A DNA stretch of 64,000 nt from Streptomyces qaidamensis (GCF_001611795.1 NZ_CP015098.1:7812001-7876000); one strand, 5' to 3'; numbered from the stretch's first letter, positions 40,827-49,974 are shown. Translations and numbers: made by a program. The notes: generated by a model from the letters alone, not told the origin.

Positions 40827-41618
40827 TCAGGCGCGGAGCAACTGGTCGGTCACCGCGGCGAGGCGTTCGCGCACCCCGCGGTCGTACGCCGCCTCGTGCG
40901 CCCGAGCGGGACGGGTGCCGTCGAAGTAGCGGCCCGAGCCCAGGTCCCGGGTGGCCAGCGCGATCACGCCCGGTGCGCCGTCGGCGACCGTGTGCCGGGG
41001 CGTGAAGCCGCCCTCGCGGACCATCGCGGTGTCCATGTGGGTCGCGGGGTGCAGCACGTTCACGGCGACGCCGCTGCCGGCGAGCTCCTCGGCGAGGGTG
41101 AAGCTGTGGGCGGCGAGCGCGAACTTGCTGCGGCAGTAGGCCGACAGGCCGCTGTAGCGGCGGGTGAGTTCCGGGTCCGTGAAGTCGATCGGCTCCTGTC
41201 CGGCCGAGCCGACGTCGACGATCCGGGCGGGGGCGCCGGCTCGCAGGACCGGCAACAGGGCGCCGGTCAGCGCCACCGGCGCCAGATAGTTGACCGCCAG
41301 CCGCAGTTCGTGGCCGTCGGCGCTCGCCTCGCGCCCGGAGCCGGGCGGCCCGGCGCCCAGGCCCGCGTTGTTGATCAGCACGTCCAGTTCGGCATGCGCG
41401 CCGCCGACATGCGCCGCCAGCTCCCGCACCTGCGCCAGAGACGCGAGATCGGCGACGAACCCCTCGGCGTCGCCCTCGGCCCGCAGCTCCTCGACGAGCC
41501 GCCGCGTCCGGTCCCCGTCCCTGCCGTGGACGAGGACGGTGTGCCCGGCGCGGACCAGCTCGAAGGCGAGGTGGCGGCCGAGGCCCGAGGTGGCGCCGGT
41601 GAGCAGCATGGTGGACAT
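40827..41618 (-). CDS. Short-chain dehydrogenase/reductase
   Basis: 263 residues from ATG 41618; ATG 41609, better spaced from GGGGG, is an alternative start. Cofactor motif TGATSGLG (residues 7-14), NNAG (83-86), and catalytic Ser138, Tyr161 and Lys165 (YCRSK) are present. The Arg after the strand following the cofactor loop (HGRD) suggests NADP(H). It resembles the retinol-dehydrogenase-like branch that reduces or oxidises hydrophobic alcohols and ketones. The gene ends 1 bp after the LAL gene, tail to tail. The true substrate is unknown. Confidence 0.9.
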   Translation of the reverse strand: MSTMLLTGATSGLGRHLAFELVRAGHTVLVHGRDGDRTRRLVEELRAEGDAEGFVADLASLAQVRELAAHVGGAHAELDVLINNAGLGAGPPGSGREASADGHELRLAVNYLAPVALTGALLPVLRAGAPARIVDVGSAGQEPIDFTDPELTRRYSGLSAYCRSKFALAAHSFTLAEELAGSGVAVNVLHPATHMDTAMVREGGFTPRHTVADGAPGVIALATRDLGSGRYFDGTRPARAHEAAYDRGVRERLAAVTDQLLRA

Positions 41619-41702
41619 GCCCCCACGGTAGGCACGGGACACAGACGGGTGCGAGACCTGGCCGTGCCTAGGACCGGCAGAGTCACCCTGCGGCCCTGAG
41701 GG

Positions 41703-41762
41703 GTCCTTTCACCGTGCCCGTCCGGGTCGCGCGGCCTGATCGGACGCCCATGGTGAAAGGAC
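41703..41762. terminator. Long hairpin downstream of the pca operon
   Basis: 22-bp arms, 41703-41724 and 41741-41762, match at 18 of 22 positions, with an outer 11-bp perfect part GTCCTTTCACC/GGTGAAAGGAC and a 16-bp loop. It starts 2 bp after the pcaL stop and precedes the SDR gene, so it probably ends pca transcription. Confidence 0.6.
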
Positions 41763-41764
41763 AC

Positions 41765-42883
41765 CTAAGAGGTGCCGTCCTCCTCGGCCAGCACCCGCTG
41801 GGCCGTCGCGAACGCCGAGTTCGCCGCCGGCACCCCGCAGTACACCGCCGTCTGGAGCAGCACCGCCCCGATCTCCTCCGGGGTGAGACCGTTGCGGCGG
41901 GCCGCGCGGACGTGCATGGCCAGCTCGTCGTAGTGGCCATGCGCGACCAGGGCGGTGAGCGTGATCATGCTGCGCTCGCGGCGCGAGAGGGTCGGGTCGG
42001 TCCAGATCTCACCCCAGGCGTAGCGCGAGATGAAGTCCTGGAAGCGGGCCGTGAACGGTGTCTGCCGGTCCTGCGCCCGGTCGACGTGGGCGTCGCCGAG
42101 TACCTCGCGCCGTACCGCCATGCCCCGGGAGGCGCCCTGGCCGAAGTGGGCGCGCAGGGCCGTCAGCACCGCCTCCGGGCACTGCGCGGGCGCCAGGTGC
42201 GAGGCGCCCGGCAGCTCGACGAGCGTGGCGCCCGGCACGGCGTCGGCGATCTCCCGCAGATGCGCGGGCGGCGTCGCGGGATCATCGCGGCCGGCGATCA
42301 GCAGGGCCGGCACGGCGATCTCCGCGAGCCGGTCCCGCAGGTCGAAGGCGGCGAGCGCGTCACAGCAGGCGGCGTACGCCTCGGGGTCGGCGTCCCGGTG
42401 GTCCCGGACCAGGCGCGGCACGGTGAAGTCACCGGCGAACCAGCGCGCGTCGGCGTTCTCCGCCAGCCCGGCGAGCCCCTCCCGTCGTACCAGCGCGGCC
42501 CGCTCCTCCCACGGCCTGGAACCGTTGAAGTGCGCCGACGAGCAGATCACGGCCAGGGACGACAGCCGCCGTGGATGGTGCACCGCGAGATGCAGCCCCA
42601 CGGCCCCGCCCAGCGACACGCCCGCGTACGCGAACCGCTCGATGCCGAGCGAGTCGGCGAGCGCCAGTACCAGCCCGGCCAGGTCGCCGACCGTCGCGCC
42701 CGCCGTGATGAGGCCGGCCGCCGAACCGCCGTGCCCCGGCAGGTCCCAGCAGACCACCCGATGGCTGATCGACAGCTCGGGCGCCACCTCGTCCCACAGG
42801 GCGTACGACGTGCCGAGCGAGGGGCCGAGCAGCAGCGGGGGAGCGGAGGAGGGGCCTTCGGCACGGTGGTTCAGGAGGGTCAA
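41765..42883 (-). CDS. pcaL: PcaL: fused 3-oxoadipate enol-lactonase and 4-carboxymuconolactone decarboxylase
   Basis: 372 residues. Residues 1-250 are an alpha/beta hydrolase with nucleophile Ser90 in AGVSLGG, an Asp in AGRDDPATPP and a His in GASHLAP, for enol-lactone hydrolysis. Residues about 255-372 are a carboxymuconolactone decarboxylase domain (SRRERSMITLTALVAHGHYDEL, with Cys in YCGVPAANSAF). The fusion performs two successive steps of the protocatechuate branch. The start is an uncommon TTG at 42883, overlapping the pcaB stop as TTGA, with GGAG 5 bp upstream; no ATG or GTG fits. Last gene of the operon. Confidence 0.93.
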   Translation of the reverse strand: MTLLNHRAEGPSSAPPLLLGPSLGTSYALWDEVAPELSISHRVVCWDLPGHGGSAAGLITAGATVGDLAGLVLALADSLGIERFAYAGVSLGGAVGLHLAVHHPRRLSSLAVICSSAHFNGSRPWEERAALVRREGLAGLAENADARWFAGDFTVPRLVRDHRDADPEAYAACCDALAAFDLRDRLAEIAVPALLIAGRDDPATPPAHLREIADAVPGATLVELPGASHLAPAQCPEAVLTALRAHFGQGASRGMAVRREVLGDAHVDRAQDRQTPFTARFQDFISRYAWGEIWTDPTLSRRERSMITLTALVAHGHYDELAMHVRAARRNGLTPEEIGAVLLQTAVYCGVPAANSAFATAQRVLAEEDGTS

Positions 42884-44172
42884 CGTCGCTCCAGGGCACG
42901 GTCGGTGAGGGCCCCGGCGGAGCCCGTGTAGTGGGTCGGGTCGAGGTCGACGTCCGCCAGCTCCGGCGCCTCCGCGAGCGGGCGCCCCTCCGCGGCCAGC
43001 CGCGTGAGGAGTTCCCTGGCGCGGGCGCGGCCCAGCAGCGGGGCCAGCTCGGCGGACAGCCGCTCGGAGACGACCAACCCGTGGGTGAGGTCCAGGTGTT
43101 CCCGCATGGCCTCGGGCCTGACCCGCAGTCCCTCCGCCAGTTCGGCGGCGTCCCGGGCGGCCCCGCCGACCAGCCGCAGGAGATCTCGCAGCGGCTCCCA
43201 CTCGGCGTGCCAGGCCCCGGCCGGACGCTCGTCCTCGGCGGCCATGGACCCGTACAGCGTGGCCGCGAGCTGCGGTGCCCGCCGCGCGGCGGAGGCGATC
43301 AGGGTGGACCGTACGGGATTGGATTTGTGCGGCATGGCGGACGAGCCCCCGCCGCTGCCCTCCGCGACCTCGGCGATCTCGGTGCGCGACAGGGTCAGGA
43401 CGTCCACGGCGACCTTGCCGAGCGCACCGGCGGCGAAGGCCAGGCACCCGGCGAGATCGCCGATCGGCGTCCGCAGGGTGTGCCAGGGCAGATCGGGCGC
43501 CCGCAGCCCCAGTTCCCCGGCGTACGCCTCCGGCAGCGCGGCCGGATCGCTCCCGCCGTACGCCCCGAAGGCCGCCAGCGTCCCTGCCGCACCGCCGAGT
43601 TGGGCGGGCAATGACTCCCGGACGGCCCGCACCCGGTCCCGCGCGTCCAGCACCAGCGACCGCCACCCGGCCGCCTTCAGACCGAACGTGGTCGGTACGG
43701 CGTGCTGGGTGAGGGTCCGCCCCGGCATCGCGGTGTCGCGGTGCTCGGCGGCCAGCCGGGCGAGGGCCTGTTCGGTACGGCCGAGGTCGGCGAGGACCGG
43801 GCCGAGGGCCCGGGAGGCGACCAGCATCGTCGCCGTGTCCAGGATGTCCTGGCTGGTCGCGCCCCGGTGCACGTAGGGGCCGTACGGGTCGCCGACGGCC
43901 TTCGTGAGATCCGCGACCAGCGGGATGACGGGATTGCCGCCCGCCCGGGCCCGCCCGGCGAGGGATTCCGCGTCGAAGGCGCCGCCGGCCGCCTCGGTCA
44001 CCGCAGTCGCCGCCTCGGCCGGGGCGAGCCCCAGGGCGGCCTGCGCGCGGGTCAGCGCGGCCTCCGCGTCCAGCAGCGCCCGCAGATACGCGGGGTCGCC
44101 GGTGGCCGCCGCTGCCGCCGAACCGGACCACCCGGGGGCGAGCAGGCCGGTGTCACCAGAGGGAGATGTCAC
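42880..44172 (-). CDS. pcaB: 3-carboxy-cis,cis-muconate cycloisomerase
   Basis: 430 residues from GTG 44172, overlapping the pcaG stop (GTGA). It belongs to the fumarase/aspartase superfamily and has the signature GSSAMPHKSNPV. It converts 3-carboxymuconate from PcaHG into 4-carboxymuconolactone, the substrate of the C-terminal domain of PcaL. Cytoplasmic. The operon order and overlaps leave little doubt about the role. Confidence 0.95.
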   Translation of the reverse strand: MTSPSGDTGLLAPGWSGSAAAAATGDPAYLRALLDAEAALTRAQAALGLAPAEAATAVTEAAGGAFDAESLAGRARAGGNPVIPLVADLTKAVGDPYGPYVHRGATSQDILDTATMLVASRALGPVLADLGRTEQALARLAAEHRDTAMPGRTLTQHAVPTTFGLKAAGWRSLVLDARDRVRAVRESLPAQLGGAAGTLAAFGAYGGSDPAALPEAYAGELGLRAPDLPWHTLRTPIGDLAGCLAFAAGALGKVAVDVLTLSRTEIAEVAEGSGGGSSAMPHKSNPVRSTLIASAARRAPQLAATLYGSMAAEDERPAGAWHAEWEPLRDLLRLVGGAARDAAELAEGLRVRPEAMREHLDLTHGLVVSERLSAELAPLLGRARARELLTRLAAEGRPLAEAPELADVDLDPTHYTGSAGALTDRALERR

Positions 44173-44774
44173 TGGAACTCCAGGAAGACCGTCTCGCCTT
44201 CGCCCTGAAGGCGGATGTCGAAACGGTACGTGCCGTCCCTCTCCTCCGCGGCGATCAGCGTGTCGCGGCGAGCGTCCTCCAGCCCGGACAGCAGCGGATC
44301 GGCGCCGAGCACCGCCGCGTCGCCGGGCAGGTAGATCCGGGTGTACAGGTGCACGAGCAGCCCCCGCGCGAACACGCACACGCTGAGGTACGGGGCGTTC
44401 CGCCCGCGGGCGCCGGGCCGCAGCGTCCGCGCGTACCAGTGGCCGTTCGCGTCGGTCTGGATCCGCCCCCAGCCGGTGAACTCCACGCCGTTGCGCCCGA
44501 GGAAGCCGCCCGAGGCCGGGTCACGCCGCATCGAGCCGTCGGCCGTCGGCAGGTTGCCGTCGGGGTCCGGGCCCCACAGCTCGATCAGGGCGTCCGGCAA
44601 CGGGTTGCCCTCGCCGTCGGTGACGTAGCCGTGCAAGGTGACGGCGTCCGGGTGTCCGAGGGGCGCGATGTCCTCGCCCCCGCAGAACGGCAGGGCGTGG
44701 CCGTAGAACGGGCCGACGGTGTGCGAGGGAGTGGGCAGCACGCTGTCCGGCCGGCTGGTGTCGATCCTCGTCAT
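44169..44774 (-). CDS. pcaG: Protocatechuate 3,4-dioxygenase alpha subunit
   Basis: 201 residues, with the intradiol dioxygenase fold (HTVGPFYG near residue 18, GYVTDGEGNPLPDALIELWG, then WYARTLRPGARG). The alpha subunit shapes the active site but lacks most iron ligands, which lie in PcaH. It starts 6 bp after the pcaH stop. Together they open the ring of protocatechuate. Confidence 0.95.
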   Translation of the reverse strand: MTRIDTSRPDSVLPTPSHTVGPFYGHALPFCGGEDIAPLGHPDAVTLHGYVTDGEGNPLPDALIELWGPDPDGNLPTADGSMRRDPASGGFLGRNGVEFTGWGRIQTDANGHWYARTLRPGARGRNAPYLSVCVFARGLLVHLYTRIYLPGDAAVLGADPLLSGLEDARRDTLIAAEERDGTYRFDIRLQGEGETVFLEFQ

Positions 44775-44780
44775 GGCTGG

Positions 44781-45554
44781 TCAGCGCCCTTCCTCGATCC
44801 AGGTGGCCCGCGGGCCGTCCAGCACGATGTCCCAGTGGTAGCCCATCGAGAACTCCGGCACCGACAGGCTGTGGTCGTACGTCGCGACCAGCCGCTGCCG
44901 GGCCGCGTCGTCCGTCACGGACTGGATGATCGGGTCGTAGGGGAACAGCGGGTCGCTCGGGAAGTACATCTGCGTCACGAGCCGCTGGGTGAACGCCGTG
45001 CCGAACAGCGAGAAGTGGATGTGCGCCGGCCGCCAGGCGTTGACGTGCTGGCGCCACGGGTACGGGCCCGGCTGGACGGTGGTGAAGCGGTACCGGCCGT
45101 CGTCGTCGGTGAGCGTGCGCCCCACACCGGTGAAGTTGGGGTCCAGCGGGGCGTCGTGCTGCTCGCGCTGGTGGGCGTAGCGGCCCGCCGAGTTGGCCTG
45201 CCAGATCTCCACGAGCTGACCGCGCACGGGGCGGCCGTCGCGGTCCAGGAGCCGCCCGGAGACGGTGATGCGCTCACCGATCGGCTCCCCGGCGTGCTGC
45301 CGGGTGAGGTCGTTGTCGATGTCGGTGATGTCCCGCTCCCCGAAGGCGGGGGAGAACAGCTCCACCAGCTCCGGGTCCTTGCCGGCGTCGATCGTGACCG
45401 GCGGCTGCTTGGGGTGCCGGAGCACCGAGGAGCGGTACGGCGCGTAGTCGCGCCGGGGCTGGTGCTCGACGGGCCCGCCGTCGGCGAGGCGCTTGTCGTA
45501 CGCGGCGTGCTTGGCCGCGATCTCCTGGTCGATGTCGTACTGCGTGAGAGTCAT
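44781..45554 (-). CDS. pcaH: Protocatechuate 3,4-dioxygenase beta subunit
   Basis: 257 residues from ATG 45554, with AGGGA about 5 bp upstream. The non-haem ferric ligands are visible: Tyr in NSAGRYAHQ, Tyr in QPGPYPWRQH, and the two His in AWRPAHIHFS. With PcaG it cleaves protocatechuate between the two hydroxyl-bearing carbons, giving 3-carboxy-cis,cis-muconate. It begins about 130 bp after pcaF, the largest gap in the operon, where a secondary promoter could lie. Confidence 0.96.
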   Translation of the reverse strand: MTLTQYDIDQEIAAKHAAYDKRLADGGPVEHQPRRDYAPYRSSVLRHPKQPPVTIDAGKDPELVELFSPAFGERDITDIDNDLTRQHAGEPIGERITVSGRLLDRDGRPVRGQLVEIWQANSAGRYAHQREQHDAPLDPNFTGVGRTLTDDDGRYRFTTVQPGPYPWRQHVNAWRPAHIHFSLFGTAFTQRLVTQMYFPSDPLFPYDPIIQSVTDDAARQRLVATYDHSLSVPEFSMGYHWDIVLDGPRATWIEEGR

Positions 45555-45686
45555 GGGGGTCCCTGAAAGGTTTGGCCGGTTGTCGTCGACAGGGGGAGGG
45601 CGTGTCCCGAAGGGGCGCGGCGCTGGATCGATATGCGGCTCCGCCGCGCGGGCGCGACCAGCCACGGACGGCCCGCAGCCGAATGC

Positions 45687-46889
45687 CTAACGTTCCAGGA
45701 CGAGGGCGAGTCCTTGCCCCACCCCGATGCACAGCGTTGCCACACCCACGCCACCGCCGCGCCGGGCCAGTTGATGGGCGACCGTGCCGGCGAGCCGGGC
45801 CCCGGACGCCCCCAGCGGATGCCCCAGGGCGATCGCGCCGCCCTGCGGATTGAGGATCGCGGGATCGAACTCGGGCCACTCGGCCACACACCCGAGGACC
45901 TGCGCGGCGAACGCCTCGTTCAGCTCCAGCACGGACAGGTCGTCGAACCCCCTGCCCGCCTTGGCCAGCGCCCGGTGGACCGCCGCCACGGGTGCCAGCC
46001 CGAAGTAGTGCGGGTCGGTCGCGGAGACGCCCGTGGCACGGACGCGGGCCAGCGGTTCGCGGCCTGTCGCCCTCAGCCCCTCGTCGTCGACGAGCAGCAG
46101 CGCCGCCGCGCCGTCGTTCAGCGGCGAGGCGTTGCCCGCCGTCACTGTGCCGCCGTCCCTGCGGAATGACGGTTTCAGCTTGGCCATGGCCGCCAGGGAG
46201 ACATCCGGCCGGACGCATTCGTCGGCGGAGAGAAGGACCGGCTCGCCCTTGCGCTGTGGAATCGCCACGGGCGCCAGCTCACTGTCGAACAGGCCCTCGG
46301 CCTGCGCTCGCGCCGCCTTCTCGTGGCTGCGCAGGGCGAACTCGTCCTGCTGCTCCCGGCCGATCTTGTGCTGGTCCGCGATGAGTTCGGCCGACTCGCC
46401 CAGCGGGATCGTCCACTGCGGCTCCATGCGCGGGTTGACCATCCGCCAGCCGAGCGTCGTGGAGTACATCTCGGTGTGCCCGGCCGGGAAGGCCTTGTCG
46501 CTCTTCGGCAGGACGTACGGCGCCCGGGTCATGGACTCGACACCGCCGGCCAGCGCGATGGACGCGTCGCCGAGCGCGATGGCCCGGGCAGCCTGGATCA
46601 CGGCCTCCAGGCCGGACGCGCACAGCCGGTTGACCGTCACGCCCGGCACGGAGGTGGGCAGACCGGCGAGCAGCGCGGCCATCCGGCCGACGTTGCGGTT
46701 CTCCTCGCCGGCCCCGTTGGCGTTGCCGAAGTACACGTCCTCGACCCGGGCCGGGTCCAGCTCCGGTGTGCGACCGAGGAGTTCGCGGACGGCGTGCGCG
46801 GCCAGGTCGTCCGGACGCACGCTCGCCAGGCTCCCGTTGTAGCGGCCGATCGGCGTGCGGACCGCGTCGACGATGTAGACGTCCTTCAC
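45687..46889 (-). CDS. pcaF: Beta-ketoadipyl-CoA thiolase
   Basis: 400 residues from GTG 46889, which overlaps the pcaJ stop. Thiolase residues are intact: Cys90 in NRLCASGLEAV, the His of GGAIALGHPLGASGAR and the Cys of TLCIGVGQG. It splits beta-ketoadipyl-CoA into succinyl-CoA and acetyl-CoA, the last step of the pathway. Confidence 0.95.
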   Translation of the reverse strand: MKDVYIVDAVRTPIGRYNGSLASVRPDDLAAHAVRELLGRTPELDPARVEDVYFGNANGAGEENRNVGRMAALLAGLPTSVPGVTVNRLCASGLEAVIQAARAIALGDASIALAGGVESMTRAPYVLPKSDKAFPAGHTEMYSTTLGWRMVNPRMEPQWTIPLGESAELIADQHKIGREQQDEFALRSHEKAARAQAEGLFDSELAPVAIPQRKGEPVLLSADECVRPDVSLAAMAKLKPSFRRDGGTVTAGNASPLNDGAAALLLVDDEGLRATGREPLARVRATGVSATDPHYFGLAPVAAVHRALAKAGRGFDDLSVLELNEAFAAQVLGCVAEWPEFDPAILNPQGGAIALGHPLGASGARLAGTVAHQLARRGGGVGVATLCIGVGQGLALVLER

Positions 46890-47530
46890 TTCAGGCCCTC
46901 CGGCACGGTCAGTTCGGCACCGGTCCTGGTGACGATCTCCTCGGCGGTCACGCCCGGCGCGGTCTCGGCCAGGACGAGCCCGCCGTCGGTGACGTCGAGG
47001 ACGCCCAGGTCGGTGATGATCCGGTTCACGCACCCCTTGCCGGTCAGCGGCAGGGCGCACTCGGTGAGGATCTTGGGGGAGCCGTCCTTGGCGGTGTGCG
47101 TCATGACCACGATGACCGTGCGGGCGCCGTGCACCAGGTCCATCGCCCCGCCGATGCCGGTGATCAGCTTGCCGGGGACGGCCCAGTTGGCCAGGTCGCC
47201 CCGCTCGGACACCTGCATGGCCCCGAGCACGGCGACGTCGATGTGCCCGCCCCGGATCATCGAGAACGACAGCGCCGAGTCGAAGAAGGAGGCGCCCGGC
47301 AGGACCGTCACCGTCTCCTTGCCGGCGTTGATCAGGTCGGGGTCGACGGCGTCCTCGGTGGGGTAGGGGCCGGTGCCCAGGATGCCGTTCTCGGACTCCA
47401 GGACGACCTCGACGCCCTCGGGAAGGTGGTTCGGGATCAGCGTCGGCAGGCCGATGCCGAGATTGACGTACTGGCCGTCCCGCAGCTCCCGCGCCGCCCG
47501 CGCGGCCATCTCCTCGCGCGTCCAGGCCAT
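46886..47530 (-). CDS. pcaJ: 3-oxoadipate:succinyl-CoA transferase, beta subunit
   Basis: 214 residues of the CoA-transferase family I fold. The catalytic Glu is in LESENGILG near residue 46, and GIGLPTL is near residue 25. With PcaI it transfers CoA from succinyl-CoA to 3-oxoadipate. The ATG overlaps the pcaI stop by one base (TGATG), as expected for subunits made in equal amounts. Confidence 0.95.
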   Translation of the reverse strand: MAWTREEMAARAARELRDGQYVNLGIGLPTLIPNHLPEGVEVVLESENGILGTGPYPTEDAVDPDLINAGKETVTVLPGASFFDSALSFSMIRGGHIDVAVLGAMQVSERGDLANWAVPGKLITGIGGAMDLVHGARTVIVVMTHTAKDGSPKILTECALPLTGKGCVNRIITDLGVLDVTDGGLVLAETAPGVTAEEIVTRTGAELTVPEGLK

Positions 47531-48285
47531 CAGGACCTCACCGTCCGCTGCTCGATCTTCTTGTCCGCCGCCTGCTCCGGGGAGAGCGCGAGCACCCGCT
47601 GCACGAAGACGCCCGGCAGGTGCACCGCGTCCGGGTCGATCTCCCCGGGCTCCACCAGCTCCTCGACCTCGGCGATGGTGACCCGCCCGGCCATCGCGGC
47701 CAGCGGGTTGAAGTTCCGGGAGGACTTGTTGAAGACCAGGTTGCCGTGCCGGTCACCCTTCCAGGCCCGCACCAGGGCGAAGTCCGTGCGGATGCCCCGC
47801 TCCAGCACGTACTCCGAGCCGTCGAACTCCCTGACCTCCTTCGGCGGCGAGGCGAGCGCGACCCTGCCCTCACCGTCGTAGCGCCAGGGCAGCCCGCCGT
47901 CGGCGACCTGCGTGCCGACGCCGGCCGGGGTGTAGAAGGCGGGGATCCCGGCGCCGCCGGCCCGCAGCCGCTCGGCGAGCGTGCCCTGCGGGATCAGCTC
48001 GACCTCCAGCTCCCCGGCCAGGTACTGCCGGGCGAACTCCTTGTTGGCGCCGATGTAGGAACCCGTGACCCGGGCGATCCGGCCGGCGGCCAGCAGCACC
48101 GCCAGGCCCGACTCCATCGCCCCGCAGTTGTTGGAGACCACCGACAGCCCGGCCACGCCGCGCTCGTACAACGCCCCGATCAACACGTTCGGCACACCGC
48201 TCAGCCCGAATCCACCCACAGCGAGCGACGCGCCGTCCAGCACGTCGGCCACCGCCTCCAGGGCTGTGGCGACCACCTTGTCCAT
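47530..48285 (-). CDS. pcaI: 3-oxoadipate:succinyl-CoA transferase, alpha subunit
   Basis: 251 residues from ATG 48285. The subunit has the Gly-rich GGFGLSGVPNVLIGAL segment near residue 24 and SNNCGAMESGL typical of CoA-transferase alpha chains. It is the first gene of the pca operon. The 206-bp gap to the divergent pcaV gene holds its promoter and the presumed PcaV sites. Confidence 0.95.
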   Translation of the reverse strand: MDKVVATALEAVADVLDGASLAVGGFGLSGVPNVLIGALYERGVAGLSVVSNNCGAMESGLAVLLAAGRIARVTGSYIGANKEFARQYLAGELEVELIPQGTLAERLRAGGAGIPAFYTPAGVGTQVADGGLPWRYDGEGRVALASPPKEVREFDGSEYVLERGIRTDFALVRAWKGDRHGNLVFNKSSRNFNPLAAMAGRVTIAEVEELVEPGEIDPDAVHLPGVFVQRVLALSPEQAADKKIEQRTVRS

Positions 48286-48491
48286 CCGAGGAGCCCCATC
48301 TCTTCCGAGCGACCCGACCAAATTAATCAGGGCACTGAGTATTTCTGCGAGCTGTCCCTCACGCTGCCATCGGGACCGAGGGGCGTCAAGACCTCAACAA
48401 GTACGTCTACGGTCCTTTGTGCACGCGGCAGACAGCGCCTCGTGCTGTGAGTATTGTTCAGTGCACCGACGAAAACGACCGAGGGGTGCAC
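48286..48491. promoter_or_regulatory. pcaI-pcaV divergent control region
   Basis: The gap holds two copies of a TGAGTATT-containing element: ACTGAGTATT at 48334-48343 near pcaI and TGTGAGTATT at 48446-48455 near pcaV, the latter followed by GTTCAGTGCAC. One lies close to each start, so they are candidates for binding by PcaV. The exact operator is not proven from sequence. Confidence 0.45.
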
Positions 48492-48956
48492 ATGGCGGCC
48501 GCAGACCTCACCACCCACCCCGGGCACCTGGCCCGCAGGCTCCAGCAGGCCCACTACCTGTTGTGGAACGCGATGGTCTCCGAGGAGATCACCTCGCCCC
48601 AGTTCGCGGTCCTCAACACGCTCGTCGCCGAGCCCGGCCTGGACCAGCGCACGGTGGGGGAGCGGGTGGGGCTCGACCGGTCCACCATCGCCGAGGTGAT
48701 CAGCCGGCTCAGCCGGCGCGGACTGCTCGACAAGGTCCGCGACCCCCAGGACGGCCGCCGCTCCCTGCTGCACCTCACGGACGAGGGGGAGCGCACGCAC
48801 CGCAGGCTGACCGTGCGCACCGCCCGGATGAACCAGGTGTTCCTCGCCCCGCTGACGGCCGACGAGCGGACGGTGTTCTTCGATCTCATCCGGCGGGTCG
48901 CGGACGCGGCCGAGGGGCTCCGCAATCCCGGGGAGCCCCTGGTGGCGCCCCGCTGA
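48492..48956 (+). CDS. pcaV: MarR-family repressor PcaV
   Basis: 154 residues from ATG 48492, with GAGGGG 5 bp upstream; a GTG two codons earlier is possible. A MarR winged helix spans about residues 25-115, with recognition segment RTVGERVGLDRSTIAEVISRL and wing RDPQDGRRSLLHLT. It closely resembles the S. coelicolor PcaV protein, whose protocatechuate-released repression of the divergent pca operon is established. The gene order is the same here, so the role is assigned by homology and context. Confidence 0.93.
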   Translation: MAAADLTTHPGHLARRLQQAHYLLWNAMVSEEITSPQFAVLNTLVAEPGLDQRTVGERVGLDRSTIAEVISRLSRRGLLDKVRDPQDGRRSLLHLTDEGERTHRRLTVRTARMNQVFLAPLTADERTVFFDLIRRVADAAEGLRNPGEPLVAPR

Positions 48957-48982
48957 CGGACGCGGCCCGAGCAGGCCGTCAG
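48953..48982. terminator. Hairpin over convergent stops
   Basis: CTGACGG (48953-48959) pairs with CCGTCAG (48976-48982), with a competing inner CGGCC/GGCCG stem. It covers the pcaV stop and the end of the DUF3048 gene and could end both transcripts. Confidence 0.35.
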
Positions 48983-49974
48983 GGCGTCTTGGAGTACACC
49001 ACCCAGACCTGGCCCTTGGCGAAGTTCACCGGAGTGCCGTCGCCGGTGGTGAACGAGGTGCCGTCCGTGGCCTTCTCCCGCTTCCAGTCCACGTCCCAGG
49101 CCCGCCCGTCGCGCAGCACCGTCGCCTTGCCCGAGCCGACCGTCTCGGTGTACGGCGTGTTGTTGCCGAGGAAGTCCCGGAAGGCGGACTCGCGCACGTT
49201 CACGTACTGCACGACGACCGTCGCGGCCGTCATCCGTTTCCCGTCGGCCGTCGTCGCGGGCGTGCCGTCCATGCCGACCAGCCACCGGTCGCGGGAGTCC
49301 GACCAGGTGAAGGTGAAACGGGCCGCCGGGTAGCGCACCGCCCGGGAATCCGTCGCCGTGCCGCCCTCGGGTGCCGGGCCGTAGCGGAAACCGGTGGTCA
49401 GGGCGGCCCGGCCGGGGGTCTCGGGCACGATCCGCCCGGGCCGCAGGTAGAGGTTGTGCGGGGCGGGCTTGCCGGAGCCGCGGAAGAAGGCGTCGGCGGC
49501 GTTGCCGGGCGTCTCCGGCCGCAGCGGCGCCTTGTCGATCAGCGGCAGGAGCTTCTTCTGCGCGCCGGAGAAGGCCAGCGTGGGACGGTCGAACTGGCGC
49601 AGGAGTTCCAGATCCGACTCGCGTGCGCTGCGCACCGGCCCGACCGTCTCCGGCAGCCGGGTCGCGTACACCGCCATCAGCCGGCTCAGTCCGCCCTCGA
49701 CCTGCTCGGCGTAGACCACGTCCGCGGCGTCCACACCCGTGTGCGGACGGGCCGCGGCGGCGTTGTCGATCTTGACGGCGAGGGCGGAGGGGCCGGTCGC
49801 CGAGGGGGACGCCCCCTGTTCCGACTCCTTGGGTGCGCCCCGTCCGTCGTCGCCCGGTCCGCCCTCGCTCGTGCAGCCCGCCGCCAGGGCGGCCGTCACC
49901 GTGGCGGCCAGCAGTGCTGCCGCCGTCGCGGTGCGTCGTCCGCGCGTCCCTCGTCTCATGCCCACCGTCGCCAC
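48979..49974 (-). CDS. DUF3048 (YerB-like) lipoprotein
   Basis: 331 residues from GTG 49974, with AAGG 5 bp upstream; ATG 49959 is an alternative. A lipoprotein signal ends at Cys34 (ALAAGC). The DUF3048 N- and C-terminal domains follow (ALAVKIDNAAAARPHTGVDAADVVYAEQVEGG, then VGPVRSARESDLELL). The protein should be anchored outside the membrane. The family's biochemical role is unknown; a link to the cell wall is often suggested. It converges on pcaV with 22 bp between the stops. Confidence 0.9.
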   Translation of the reverse strand: MATVGMRRGTRGRRTATAAALLAATVTAALAAGCTSEGGPGDDGRGAPKESEQGASPSATGPSALAVKIDNAAAARPHTGVDAADVVYAEQVEGGLSRLMAVYATRLPETVGPVRSARESDLELLRQFDRPTLAFSGAQKKLLPLIDKAPLRPETPGNAADAFFRGSGKPAPHNLYLRPGRIVPETPGRAALTTGFRYGPAPEGGTATDSRAVRYPAARFTFTWSDSRDRWLVGMDGTPATTADGKRMTAATVVVQYVNVRESAFRDFLGNNTPYTETVGSGKATVLRDGRAWDVDWKREKATDGTSFTTGDGTPVNFAKGQVWVVYSKTP

